A DNA stretch of 64,000 nucleotides from Catellatospora sp. KI3 (GTDB taxonomy: Bacteria > Actinomycetota > Actinomycetes > Mycobacteriales > Micromonosporaceae): the NCBI RefSeq assembly GCF_029948125.1, contig NZ_JASAMB010000007.1, forward strand, positions 1 through 64,000, read 5' to 3'. The translations under genes were made by a program, and so were the position numbers. Position 1 is the stretch's first letter. The number at the start of each line of letters is the position of its first letter. The notes under the pieces were generated by a model. That model was not told the DNA's origin. It worked only from the letters and a program-made list of their open reading frames with translations, and searched no databases. Positions 25,101 to 33,677 of the stretch are shown piece by piece.

Positions 25101-26426
25101 TCACATGACGAACTTGAAGGTGCCCCAGCCGTTGCCGATCTGCACCGGCGCGGACAGCCCGGCACCGTTGTGCGGGTAGTACCAGAGCAGGCCGCCGGCG
25201 TCGACGCCGAGCACGTCGGCCGCGCCGTCACCGCTGAAGTCGACCGCGTTGACCTGCTTGAACGAGGCCCAGCCGTTGCCGATCTGGACGGGGGCGGACA
25301 GGGCAAGGCCGTTGTTCGGGTAGTACCAGAGCCTGCCGCTCGCGTCGACGCCGAGCACGTCGGCGTGGCCGTCGCCGCTGTAGTCGGCCGCGGTCACCTG
25401 CAGGAAGGTGCCCCAGCCGTTGCCGATCTGCACCGGCGCGGACAGCCCGGCACCGTTGTGCGGGTAGTACCAGAGCAGGCCGCCGGCGTCGACGCCGAGC
25501 ACGTCGGCCGCGCCGTCACCGCTGAAGTCAGCGGCCATGACGTGCTTGAACGTGCCCCAGCCGTTGCCGATCTGGACGCGGGCGGACAGGGCCAGGCCGT
25601 TGTTCGGGTAGTACCAGAGCTTGCCGTCGGCGTCGACGCCGAGCACGTCGGCGGCGCCGTCACCGCTGTAGTCCGCGGCCATCACGAACTTGAAGGTGCC
25701 CCAGCCGTTGCCGATCTGCACGGGCGAGGACAGGGCCAGGCCGTTGTTGGCGTAGTAGAGCAGGTTCCCGGCGGAGTTGACGCCGAGCACGTCGGCGGCG
25801 CCGTCACCGCTGAAGTCGCTCACGTGGTCGTGCCGGTTGCCCCCGCCGCCGCAGTTGGCGCTGGTCGCGTTGCGGGCCGCCGAAACCGGTCCGTTGACGT
25901 AGATCGGGCCGGTGGAGGCGCTGCCGTCGGAGGTGATGCCCGAGGCCGCGCCGTTGAAGTAGGCCTCGGTCTTGCCGCCGTCGCGGCTCACCTCGTAGTG
26001 CAGGTGCGGGCCGGTCGAGTTGCCGGTGCTGCCGACCCGGCCGAGCTGCTGGCCCTGGGCCACGGACTGGCCCGAGCGGACCATCGGCGTCTCGATCATG
26101 TGCATGTACGTGCTGCGCCAGCCGCCGCCGTGATCGACGATCACGTAGTTGCCCCCGCCGCTGCCCCAGCCCGCGAACGCGACAGTGCCCCCGGCGGAGG
26201 CCAGGATGGCGCGGCCGCTGCTGCCGCCACCGGTGAACGTCATGTCGATGTCGTAGTCGTCGTGACCGGCGTACGTCGCCAGCCGCCAGGTCTCCCCGCA
26301 GGGGAACGGCAGCTGGAAGAAGGGCATCGGACCCGCCGCGTGGGCCGGGGCCGCCCCGACCCCCACCACCGCGGCCGACAGCATGAGGCACGCGCCCGCC
26401 AGGGCGCGCGAGATCTTTCCGGACAT
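25101..26426 (-). CDS. Secreted M23 (LytM) endopeptidase with five FG-GAP-like repeats
   Basis: The 441-residue precursor has a Sec signal peptide ending near APAHA (residue 30). A LytM domain follows, with zinc-binding GHDDYD (His55, Asp59), YMHM (His109) and HLHYE (His141, His143). The catalytic residues look intact, so it can cleave peptidoglycan cross-bridges or lyse competitors. From about residue 204 there are five tandem 48-residue repeats of the form DFSGDGAADVLGVDA...LWYYPNNGLAL...VQIGNGWGTF. These are calcium-binding FG-GAP/VCBS-type units that would form a propeller-like cell-surface binding module. The last repeat ends the protein at its usual repeat boundary. Confidence 0.9.
   Translation of the reverse strand: MSGKISRALAGACLMLSAAVVGVGAAPAHAAGPMPFFQLPFPCGETWRLATYAGHDDYDIDMTFTGGGSSGRAILASAGGTVAFAGWGSGGGNYVIVDHGGGWRSTYMHMIETPMVRSGQSVAQGQQLGRVGSTGNSTGPHLHYEVSRDGGKTEAYFNGAASGITSDGSASTGPIYVNGPVSAARNATSANCGGGGNRHDHVSDFSGDGAADVLGVNSAGNLLYYANNGLALSSPVQIGNGWGTFKFVMAADYSGDGAADVLGVDADGKLWYYPNNGLALSARVQIGNGWGTFKHVMAADFSGDGAADVLGVDAGGLLWYYPHNGAGLSAPVQIGNGWGTFLQVTAADYSGDGHADVLGVDASGRLWYYPNNGLALSAPVQIGNGWASFKQVNAVDFSGDGAADVLGVDAGGLLWYYPHNGAGLSAPVQIGNGWGTFKFVM
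25104..25817 (-). repeat. Five 144-bp tandem repeats encoding FG-GAP-like units
   Basis: The repeats run from about residue 204 to the end of the M23 protein. Units three and five are identical at DNA level over nearly their whole length, while units one and two are more diverged. This suggests recent duplication or gene conversion. Copy number is likely to vary and may be mis-assembled with short reads. Confidence 0.92.
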
Positions 26427-26623
26427 GTGCGTTTCCCATCAAGAGAACGACATTGGCCGGCGCAGAATAGATCCATCGACATATAGCGCGTATACATTCG
26501 ACGGAGGGCGCGGCCCGCCCTCGGCCCTCCGCGCTGCCACGGCCCGGCCCCGGCCCAGCCTTGCCTGCCCGACCCTGCCCCGGGCTCCGGGCTCCGGCCT
26601 GGCCCCTCGCGTGGGGCTTGACT
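26427..26623. other. GC-rich simple-sequence spacer, no gene seen
   Basis: Upstream of the M23 gene there is an AT-rich patch at about 26463-26502 (ATATAGCGCG and TATACATTCG), probably its promoter region. It is followed by about 110 bases of short GGCCC/GGCTCC repeats. The E2 and E1 palindromes fill the rest of the 385-base gap up to the S9 peptidase gene. Confidence 0.5.
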
Positions 26624-26686
26624 TCGACACTGGCCTATCTAGAGGACGGATCTTGGGAAATCGTCCACTGGATAGGCCAGCGTCGA
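26624..26686. repeat. E2 palindrome, copy a
   Basis: The arms 26624-26648 and 26662-26686 match at 22 of 25 positions around a 13-base loop. The core is CTGGCCTATC. The right flank ATAAGGCGGG corresponds to TTCAAGGCGGG in other copies and faces the end of the S9 peptidase gene, with E1 copy c lying between. Confidence 0.88.
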
Positions 26687-26710
26687 CATAAGGCGGGCGG
26701 GTGCGGCGTG

Positions 26711-26768
26711 CAGTTTCGGGGAAAGTGCACGAATGGCCGCCATGATTCGCGCAGTTTCCCTGAAACTG
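26711..26768. repeat. E1 palindrome, copy c
   Basis: The arms 26711-26735 and 26744-26768 match at 21 of 25 positions, with core CAGTTTCGGGGAAAG. It is followed by GCGGTGATCATGG, as in copy a. It lies 44 bases beyond the stop of the S9 peptidase gene, with the same polarity to it as the other copies have to their upstream genes. Confidence 0.88.
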
Positions 26769-26811
26769 CGGTGATCATGGAGCCCTGCCGCCGCCCCGGG
26801 GGCGGGGGCGG

Positions 26812-28875
26812 TCAGGCGGCGCGGAGGTAGGTGAGGAGGAAGGCGGTGATCTCGGCTTCGTAGTGGGCGTGGGCGTAGCGGCCGGCGGGGCCGGTGTGGG
26901 CGCCCGCGCCGAGTTCGGTACGCAGGTAGACCGGCCCGTCGCCGGCCGACGCGGTGGCGCGCAGGCGGGCGACCCACTTGGCCGGCTCGTGCACCATCAC
27001 CCGCGGATCGTGCAGCGCCGCCGTGGCCAGCAGCGGCGGCCGCGTCCCGACCGGCGGATTCTCGTACGGCGAGTAAGCCCGCAGCCACGCGAACTCCTCG
27101 GCCCGCCGCGGATCCCCCCACTCGTCCCACTCGTTGACGGTCAGCGGGATGTCCGGGTCCAGCATCGTCGTGACCACGTCCACGAACGCGACCTCGGCGA
27201 CGACCGCCGCCCAGCGCTCCGGCCGCATCGAGTACACCGCACCCTGCAGCAGCCCGCCCGCCGACAGCCCGCGCGTGCCCAGCCGGGTGCCGTCGGCGAT
27301 CCCGGCGGCGAGCCAGTCCGCGACGGCGAGGTGGTCGGTGAAGGTGTTGGCCTTGGCGCCCAGGCGGCCGCCCTGCCACCAGGCGCGGCCGTTCTCGCCG
27401 CCGCCGCGCGGGTGGGTGAGCGCGTAGACGACGCCCCGGTCGAGCACGCTGGGCAGCACCGGATCGAACTCGGGGTCGAGGCAGGCCTCGTAGGCGCCGT
27501 ACCCGTAGAGCAGGGCGGGGGCGGTGCCGTCGAGCGGGGTGTCGGCGCGCCAGGCCAGCGTGACCGGCACCGGGGTGCCGTCGGGGGCGGTGGCGTGGCG
27601 GCGCTCGGTGCGGTACGCGGCCGGGTCGTAGCCGGGCACCTCGTGGCGTTTGCGCAGTTCGCGGCGGCCGGTACGCAGGTCGGCGCGGTGCCATTCGGGC
27701 GGGTGGACCAGGGATTCGACGCGGACGGTGACGCTCGTGTCGTCGTACTCGACGGGGGTGGCGATGGTGACGCTGCCCGCCGCCAGCCCGGATCCGATCT
27801 CGACCTCGGCGCCGGTGCTCCGGTCGACGGCCCGCAGCAGGGCGAAGCCGTCGCGGCGCAGTTCGCACAGCCAGTGGGTACGCAGGGCGTGGCAGGCGAC
27901 CAGGCGCTCGCCCGGCCGGGCGGCCAGCAGTTCGGTCCAGTGCTCGGCGCCCGGGGTCTCGACGGGAGCGGTGACCACCCGGAACTCGGGGGCGTCGGCG
28001 TCGGTGGTGATGACCAGGTGCCCGTCGGCGTGGTCGACGCGGTAGTCGACGCCGCTCCGGCGCGGCGCGACGACGGCGGGGCGCGCGTGCGGGTCGTGCG
28101 CGGGGACCAGGTGCCATTCGCTGGTGTCGCGGCTGCGCGACTCGATCATGATCCAGTACAGGTCCCGGCTGGCCCGGACGGTGAGCTCGTAGCGGGCGTC
28201 GTCCTCCTGCAGCACCAGCGCGTCGTCGGCGGCGGGCGTGCCGACGGTGTGCCGCCAGACCTGGTGCGGGCGGAACAGCTCGTCGTGCACGGTGTAGAAG
28301 AACGTGCGCGAGTCGGCGCTCCACGCCCCGGTGTAGTAGGTGCGGGGCAGCTCCTCCGAAAGGTCCGTCAACGTCGCCAACTGGCGGAACCGCAGCCGAT
28401 ACACCTCGTCACCGGTGGTATCCACGGAGTAGGCCAGGAGCGTGTTGTCGGGGCTGATCTCCCGCAGCCCGATCTCGGCGAATCCGTCGGCACCGGCGAG
28501 AAGGGCGCCGTCCAGCAGTACGCGGTCGCGGTCGCCGTCATGCCCGGCTTGTAACAACTGCTCGTACTCACTACCGGCGACGGTCCGGGTGTAGTAGAAA
28601 CGTGAACCACGTCTCCAACTGACTGAGTCATCAGTCGGAATGAGGCGTTGCTCCACCTCGTGGAACACCTCGGTCCGGGTGCGTTCATACCGGCCGGCGG
28701 CGGCATCGTGGTACTCGCGCTCGGCGCGCAGGTAGGCGAGAAACCGCGGGTCGTCGTGGTCGCGCATCCACCCGTACTCGTCGGTCCACCGGCGTCCGTG
28801 CAGCTCATGCTCGCGCGGCTCGGTCGGGGCGACCGGCGGGACGGCAGCTTCGTGATCTTCGGGATCGTGCGGCAT
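26812..28875 (-). CDS. S9 oligopeptidase (oligopeptidase B / prolyl oligopeptidase family)
   Basis: The 687-residue cytoplasmic enzyme has an N-terminal beta-propeller (about 70-420) that limits substrates to short peptides and a C-terminal alpha/beta hydrolase. The nucleophile lies in RGLSAGGLLQG (Ser538), the acid in LHDPRVM (Asp623) and the base in GAGAHTGPAGRY (His660). It is divergent from a complete oligopeptide ABC importer across only 50 bases, so imported peptides are its natural substrates. An 18-base palindrome identical to the TetR-type operator at 44244 lies within its coding sequence at 28619-28636. Confidence 0.93.
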   Translation of the reverse strand: MPHDPEDHEAAVPPVAPTEPREHELHGRRWTDEYGWMRDHDDPRFLAYLRAEREYHDAAAGRYERTRTEVFHEVEQRLIPTDDSVSWRRGSRFYYTRTVAGSEYEQLLQAGHDGDRDRVLLDGALLAGADGFAEIGLREISPDNTLLAYSVDTTGDEVYRLRFRQLATLTDLSEELPRTYYTGAWSADSRTFFYTVHDELFRPHQVWRHTVGTPAADDALVLQEDDARYELTVRASRDLYWIMIESRSRDTSEWHLVPAHDPHARPAVVAPRRSGVDYRVDHADGHLVITTDADAPEFRVVTAPVETPGAEHWTELLAARPGERLVACHALRTHWLCELRRDGFALLRAVDRSTGAEVEIGSGLAAGSVTIATPVEYDDTSVTVRVESLVHPPEWHRADLRTGRRELRKRHEVPGYDPAAYRTERRHATAPDGTPVPVTLAWRADTPLDGTAPALLYGYGAYEACLDPEFDPVLPSVLDRGVVYALTHPRGGGENGRAWWQGGRLGAKANTFTDHLAVADWLAAGIADGTRLGTRGLSAGGLLQGAVYSMRPERWAAVVAEVAFVDVVTTMLDPDIPLTVNEWDEWGDPRRAEEFAWLRAYSPYENPPVGTRPPLLATAALHDPRVMVHEPAKWVARLRATASAGDGPVYLRTELGAGAHTGPAGRYAHAHYEAEITAFLLTYLRAA

Positions 28876-28925
28876 GACCGGGGACCTTACCCGCCAAGCC
28901 CTCGGGCACCAAGGGAGAGAACCTG

Positions 28926-30821
28926 ATGAGCAGCACTCCTCCTGCTCCTAAATCCTGGTTGACCAATCAGTCAGCTCGCGGCCTGCGCGCCCGGATCGCC
29001 GCGGTCGCCGCCGTGGCGCTCAGCGCGCTCGCGGCGATGGCCGCCCCGGCCGCCGCGGACGGATCACCCTCGGCCACGCCCGGCGGCACCCCGGCGCGGA
29101 GCAAGACCAGCTTCGTCATCGGCGTCAAGCAGGACATCGACTCGCTGAACCCGTACGTAGGGGTGGTAGCCAGCGCGTTCGACATGTACCAGCTGATGTA
29201 CGACTACCTGACCGTCTCCTCCGCCGCGGACTTCTCGCCCGCGCCCTCGCTCGCGCAGAGCTGGGACACCTCGGCCGACGGCAAGACCTGGACCTTCCAC
29301 CTGCGCACCGGCGTCAAGTGGTCCGACGGCGTCGACCTGACCGCCAAGGACGTGGTCTACACGTTCCAGCGGGCCAAGACCGACGAGACCGCCAACGGGC
29401 AGTACAGCAGCTACGTCGACAACATCACCGACATCTCCGCGCCCGACGCCGCGACCGTGGTCATGACCACGGCGAAGCCCAGCCCGATCATGCTGCGCCT
29501 GGCCGTGCCGATCCTGCCCGAGCACGTCTGGTCGAAGATCAGCGCCGCCGACGCGGCCACCTTCGCCAACGACAAGGGCGTGGTCGGCTCCGGGCCGTTC
29601 CAGCTGGCCGAGGCGAAGAAGGGGCAGTTCTACCGGTTCACCGCGAACAAGTCGTACTTCGACGGTGCGCCCAAGATCGATGAGCTGGTGTTCGGGGTCT
29701 TCGCCGACGACTCCGCGCTGGCCCAGGCGCTGCGCCAGGGCGAGATCGACATGGCGCAGGAGCTGCCCGCCGCGATCGCCGAGACGCTGCGGGACAAGCC
29801 CGGCATCACCGTCAACGACGCCCAGTACTACGGCTTCAACGAGATCGGCTACAACCTCGGCGCCGCCACGGTCGACGGCAAGGCCATCGGCGACGGCCAC
29901 CCGGCGCTCAGGGACAAGCAGGTCCGGCTGGCCATCGACACCGCCATCGACCGCAAGACCCTGGTCGACAAGGTGCTCAACGGCCACGGCGTACCGGCCA
30001 GCGGCGTCATCCCGCCGATCTACGCCGACCTGCACTGGAACCCCGGCACCGACGCCCGCGTCTTCGACCTGGCCAAGGCGAACGCGATCCTCGACGCGGC
30101 GGGCTACGTCGAGGGCTCCGACGGCGTCCGCGCCAAGGACGGCCGCAAGCTGGAACTCCGCCTGTTCGGCCGCGACTCCTCGGAGTACTCCAAGCAGACC
30201 ACCGAGTACGTGCGCTCCTGGCTCAAGGACATCGGCATCAAGGTGACCGTCTCCATCATGAGCGAGGACAACCTCACCACCGTGCTGGGCAAGGGCGACT
30301 TCGACCTGTTCGAGTGGGGCTGGGTCGTCGAGCCCGACCCCGACTTCCAGCTCTCGGTGATGACCTGCGACCAGCGCTCGTACGAGGAGGACGGCGAGAT
30401 CGCGGCGGGCTGGTCGGACAGCTTCTACTGCAACCCGAAGTTCGACGAGCTGTACGCCGAGCAGCAGACGATGATCGACGCCAAGGCGCGCGCCCAGGTG
30501 GTCAAGGACGCGCAGAAGCTGCTCTACGACGACGTCGCCTACTCGCTGACCTACTACTACAACCAGACCGAGGCGTACCGGTCGGACCGGTTCACCGGGT
30601 TCGTGCCGCAGCCGAGCCAGGGCGGCATCCTCGCGTTTCAGTACGGCACGCACAGCTACCGCAGCATCGAACCGGTGACCGAGGCGCCCGGCGTCAAGGA
30701 CGCCGGTACGGGTACCACGATCGTCGTGCTGATCGTCGCGGGCGCGGTGGTCGTGCTCGCGGTGCTCGTGCTGGTGATCGTGCTGGTCCGCCGGCGCAAG
30801 AGCGCGGACGACCGGGAATGA
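28926..30821 (+). CDS. Oligopeptide ABC transporter substrate-binding protein with C-terminal membrane anchor
   Basis: The 631-residue family-5 solute-binding protein has a signal peptide (hydrophobic core around 20-40) without a lipobox cysteine. The binding domain includes SLNPYVGVV, the TWTFHLRTGVKWSDG motif typical of DppA/OppA proteins, and a long cleft. Instead of a lipid anchor there is a C-terminal helix (about 596-622, VVLIVAGAVVVLAVLVLVIV) followed by RRRKSADDRE. The protein is therefore held by a transmembrane segment with its tail in the cytoplasm. It heads a five-gene operon, and its stop overlaps the next start. Confidence 0.92.
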   Translation: MSSTPPAPKSWLTNQSARGLRARIAAVAAVALSALAAMAAPAAADGSPSATPGGTPARSKTSFVIGVKQDIDSLNPYVGVVASAFDMYQLMYDYLTVSSAADFSPAPSLAQSWDTSADGKTWTFHLRTGVKWSDGVDLTAKDVVYTFQRAKTDETANGQYSSYVDNITDISAPDAATVVMTTAKPSPIMLRLAVPILPEHVWSKISAADAATFANDKGVVGSGPFQLAEAKKGQFYRFTANKSYFDGAPKIDELVFGVFADDSALAQALRQGEIDMAQELPAAIAETLRDKPGITVNDAQYYGFNEIGYNLGAATVDGKAIGDGHPALRDKQVRLAIDTAIDRKTLVDKVLNGHGVPASGVIPPIYADLHWNPGTDARVFDLAKANAILDAAGYVEGSDGVRAKDGRKLELRLFGRDSSEYSKQTTEYVRSWLKDIGIKVTVSIMSEDNLTTVLGKGDFDLFEWGWVVEPDPDFQLSVMTCDQRSYEEDGEIAAGWSDSFYCNPKFDELYAEQQTMIDAKARAQVVKDAQKLLYDDVAYSLTYYYNQTEAYRSDRFTGFVPQPSQGGILAFQYGTHSYRSIEPVTEAPGVKDAGTGTTIVVLIVAGAVVVLAVLVLVIVLVRRRKSADDRE

Positions 30822-31831
30822 GCGGCGACAGCGACGGGGCCGGTGCGGCGACGCACCGGCCCCGCCGGGCACTGCCGCCCGGGTACGTGCTGCGCAAGGT
30901 GCTCGCGGCCGCGGTGATGCTGCTGTTCGTCACCGTCGTCAACTTCTTCCTGTTCCGGGTGCTCCCCGGCGACCCGGCCAAGGCGTTCGCCCCGCGCGGG
31001 CGCAACGCCGACCCGGAGGCGCTGCGGGAACTGCGCGAGCGGCTCGGCCTGGGCGACCCCTGGTACACGGCGTTCGGCAAGTACCTGCGCGCGCTGGCCC
31101 AGGGCGACCTCGGCGTCTCGTTCAGCCAGCACGCCAAGGTGCTCGACGTGATCGGCGAGCGCATCCTGCCGACCGTCCTGCTGTCCGGCACCGCGCTGGT
31201 GCTGGCCGCGGGGCTGGGCGTATGGCTGGGCGCGCGCGGCGGCTGGCGCCAGGGCAGCCGGTTCGACAAGATCTCGTCCAGCCTCGCGGTCACCTTCTAC
31301 TCGGTGCCGGAGTGGCTGCTCGGCCTGGTGCTGCTGGTGCTGCTCAACAAGTACGGCGTCTTCCCGGCCCGGGGCATGAACGACCCGCGCTCCACCCTGC
31401 CCGTGGTCGTGGACACGCTCTGGCACATGGTGCTGCCGGTCACCGTCCTCACCATCGTCTACGTCGCCGAGTACTCGCTGATCATGCGGTCGTCCATGCT
31501 GGACGAGCGGCGGGCCGACTACCTGACCACCGCCCGCGCCAAGGGCCTGCGGGACGACCTGGTGATGCGGCGGCACGCGCTGCCCAACGCGCTGCTGCCG
31601 TCGATGACCCTGTTCTTCATGAGCATGGGCTTCGTGGTGGCCGGGGCGATCACCGTGGAGACGGTGTTCTCCTGGCCGGGGCTGGGCCTGCTGACCTACG
31701 ACGCGCTGCGCGGGCCGGACATCCCGCTGCTGCAGGGCCTGTTCCTGTTCTTCTCGGCCGGAGTGATCCTCATGAACCTCGTCGCCGACCTGCTGATGCC
31801 GGTGCTCGACCCCCGGGTGCGTACCGCATGA
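30818..31831 (+). CDS. Oligopeptide ABC transporter permease (DppB-type)
   Basis: The 337-residue protein has the conserved first-helix region FFLFRVLPGDPAKAF and an RERLGLGDPWYTAFGKYLRA segment. The C-terminal loop ARAKGLRDDLVMRRHALPNAL (EAA motif) contacts the ATPase subunits. Six membrane helices are predicted. The ATG overlaps the binding-protein stop (ATGA). A longer frame upstream is only a shadow of that gene. Confidence 0.93.
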   Translation: MSGDSDGAGAATHRPRRALPPGYVLRKVLAAAVMLLFVTVVNFFLFRVLPGDPAKAFAPRGRNADPEALRELRERLGLGDPWYTAFGKYLRALAQGDLGVSFSQHAKVLDVIGERILPTVLLSGTALVLAAGLGVWLGARGGWRQGSRFDKISSSLAVTFYSVPEWLLGLVLLVLLNKYGVFPARGMNDPRSTLPVVVDTLWHMVLPVTVLTIVYVAEYSLIMRSSMLDERRADYLTTARAKGLRDDLVMRRHALPNALLPSMTLFFMSMGFVVAGAITVETVFSWPGLGLLTYDALRGPDIPLLQGLFLFFSAGVILMNLVADLLMPVLDPRVRTA

Positions 31832-32691
31832 GGGCCGCGCCCGCCTCGGCCTGGCGGCGGTTCCTGCGCGACCGCGAGGGCCTGTCCGGCCTGGTCGTGC
31901 TGATCCTGTTCGCGTTCATGGCGGTCTTCGCCGACCTGCTCGCCGACCCGGCCGGCCTCGACGTCACCAAGGCGACCGGCAAGGCGCTGGAGGCGCCCTC
32001 GTGGGCGTTCCCGCTCGGCACCGACCACGCGGGCCGCTCCGTGCTCACCATGATCGTCCACGGCAGCCAGACCACGCTGCTGGTGGGCCTGGCCGCCACG
32101 GTCATCTCGATGGTGCTCGGCACGCTGATCGGCGTCGCCTCGGGCCACTTCAGCGGGCTGATCGGCGGCACGCTCAACCGGCTCATCGAGTGGTTCCTGG
32201 TGATCCCGTACCTGCCGCTGGCGATCGTGCTGGCCACGGTGTTCCCGCCCGGCCTGCCCAAGCTGGTCTCGGTGATCGTGGTCATCGGCGTGACCTCGTG
32301 GTCGGGCACCGCCCGGCTGGTGCGGGCGCAGACCATGGCCATCGAGGCCCGGCCGTACCTGGAACGGGCGCGGGCGCTGGGCGGCGGCCACTGGCACCAG
32401 ATGACCCGGCACGTGCTGCCCAACGTGATGCCGCTGGTGCTGGCCAACACCACGCTCACCGTCTCCATCGCGATCATCGCCGAGACCACGCTGTCCTTCC
32501 TCGGCCTGGGCGATCCGCTGCGCGTCTCCTGGGGCCGGATCCTGGAGCAGGCGCACGACCTCGGCGCGATCGACCTGAACGCCTGGTGGTGGGTGCTGGC
32601 GCCGGGCATCGCGGTGGTGCTGACGGTGCGCGCCTTCAACATGTGCGGGCGGGCACTGGAGCGGATCCTCGACCCACGGCTGGAGATGTGA
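31828..32691 (+). CDS. Oligopeptide ABC transporter permease (DppC-type)
   Basis: The 287-residue partner permease has the usual N-terminal helix, the PLGTDHAGRSVLTMIVHGSQT segment typical of DppC and the EAA loop ERARALGGGHWHQMTRHVLP. The C-terminal CGRALERILDPRLEM matches the family end. It overlaps the preceding gene by four bases (ATGA) and the next by one (TGATG). Confidence 0.93.
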   Translation: MRAAPASAWRRFLRDREGLSGLVVLILFAFMAVFADLLADPAGLDVTKATGKALEAPSWAFPLGTDHAGRSVLTMIVHGSQTTLLVGLAATVISMVLGTLIGVASGHFSGLIGGTLNRLIEWFLVIPYLPLAIVLATVFPPGLPKLVSVIVVIGVTSWSGTARLVRAQTMAIEARPYLERARALGGGHWHQMTRHVLPNVMPLVLANTTLTVSIAIIAETTLSFLGLGDPLRVSWGRILEQAHDLGAIDLNAWWWVLAPGIAVVLTVRAFNMCGRALERILDPRLEM

Positions 32692-33677
32692 TGGCGCCGC
32701 TGCTGGAGACGCCGCTGCTGGAGATAGCGGACCTGCACGTGTCCTACCGCGACCGCGGCGTGCCCGTCCCCGCCGTACGCGGCGTCGACCTGACCCTGGC
32801 CGCCGGCGAGACCCTGGGCCTGGCCGGCGAGTCCGGCTGCGGCAAGTCGACCCTGGCCGGTGCCGTGCTGCGGCTGCTGCCCGGCACCGCGCAGGTGACG
32901 GGGCGGATCGCGCTCAACGGCGCCGACGTGATCGCCATGAACTGGGGCCAGCTGCGCGCGGTGCGCTGGCGCGACGCCTCGATCGTGTTCCAGGGGGCGA
33001 TGCACGCGCTCAACCCGGTACGCACCGTCGGCCGCCAGATCGCCGAGCCGATCCTGCTGCACACGCCCAAGACCTCGGCCCGGACCGCCGAGGCCCGCGT
33101 CGCCGACCTGCTGGAGCAGGTGGGGGTGCCCGCGTGGCGGGCCGACTCGTACCCGCACGAGCTGTCGGGCGGGCAGAAGCAGCGCGTCATGATCGCGATG
33201 GCGCTGGCCTGCTCACCGCAGCTGATCATCGCCGACGAGCCGACCACGGCCCTGGACGTCATGGTGCAGGCGCAGGTGCTCACGCTGCTCAAGGACCTGG
33301 TCCGCGAGCGCGGGCTCGGCCTGATCCTGATCAGCCACGACCTGTCCGCGCTCGCCGCCACCTGCCACCGCGTCGCCGTCATGTACGCCGGCCGCGTGGT
33401 AGAGCAGGGCCCCGGCCACGAGCTGTTCGCCGCCGCCGCGCACCCGTACGCGCGGGCGCTGGCGGCGGCGTTCCCGGTCATCGGCGACCCCGCCTCGCGC
33501 CGCGCCCCGCGCGGGCTGCCCGGCGACCCGCCCGACCCGCGCGACCTGGGCGTCGGCTGCGCCTTCGCGCCGCGCTGCCCGGTCGCCACCGGCGAATGCA
33601 CCGGGTCCGACATCGCGCTGCGCCGCGTCGACGACGCCCGCAGCGCCGCCTGCGTCCATGTGGGAGGAGCGGCATGA
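32691..33677 (+). CDS. Oligopeptide ABC transporter ATP-binding protein (DppD-type)
   Basis: The 328-residue ATPase has Walker A GESGCGKST, the signature LSGGQKQR, Walker B LIIADEP and the switch His in LISHDLS. The C-terminal oligopeptide-transporter domain holds the cysteine-rich CAFAPRCPVATGECTG, a cluster site in this family. It overlaps both neighbours by one to four bases, so all five proteins are made in a coupled way. Confidence 0.94.
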   Translation: MAPLLETPLLEIADLHVSYRDRGVPVPAVRGVDLTLAAGETLGLAGESGCGKSTLAGAVLRLLPGTAQVTGRIALNGADVIAMNWGQLRAVRWRDASIVFQGAMHALNPVRTVGRQIAEPILLHTPKTSARTAEARVADLLEQVGVPAWRADSYPHELSGGQKQRVMIAMALACSPQLIIADEPTTALDVMVQAQVLTLLKDLVRERGLGLILISHDLSALAATCHRVAVMYAGRVVEQGPGHELFAAAAHPYARALAAAFPVIGDPASRRAPRGLPGDPPDPRDLGVGCAFAPRCPVATGECTGSDIALRRVDDARSAACVHVGGAA

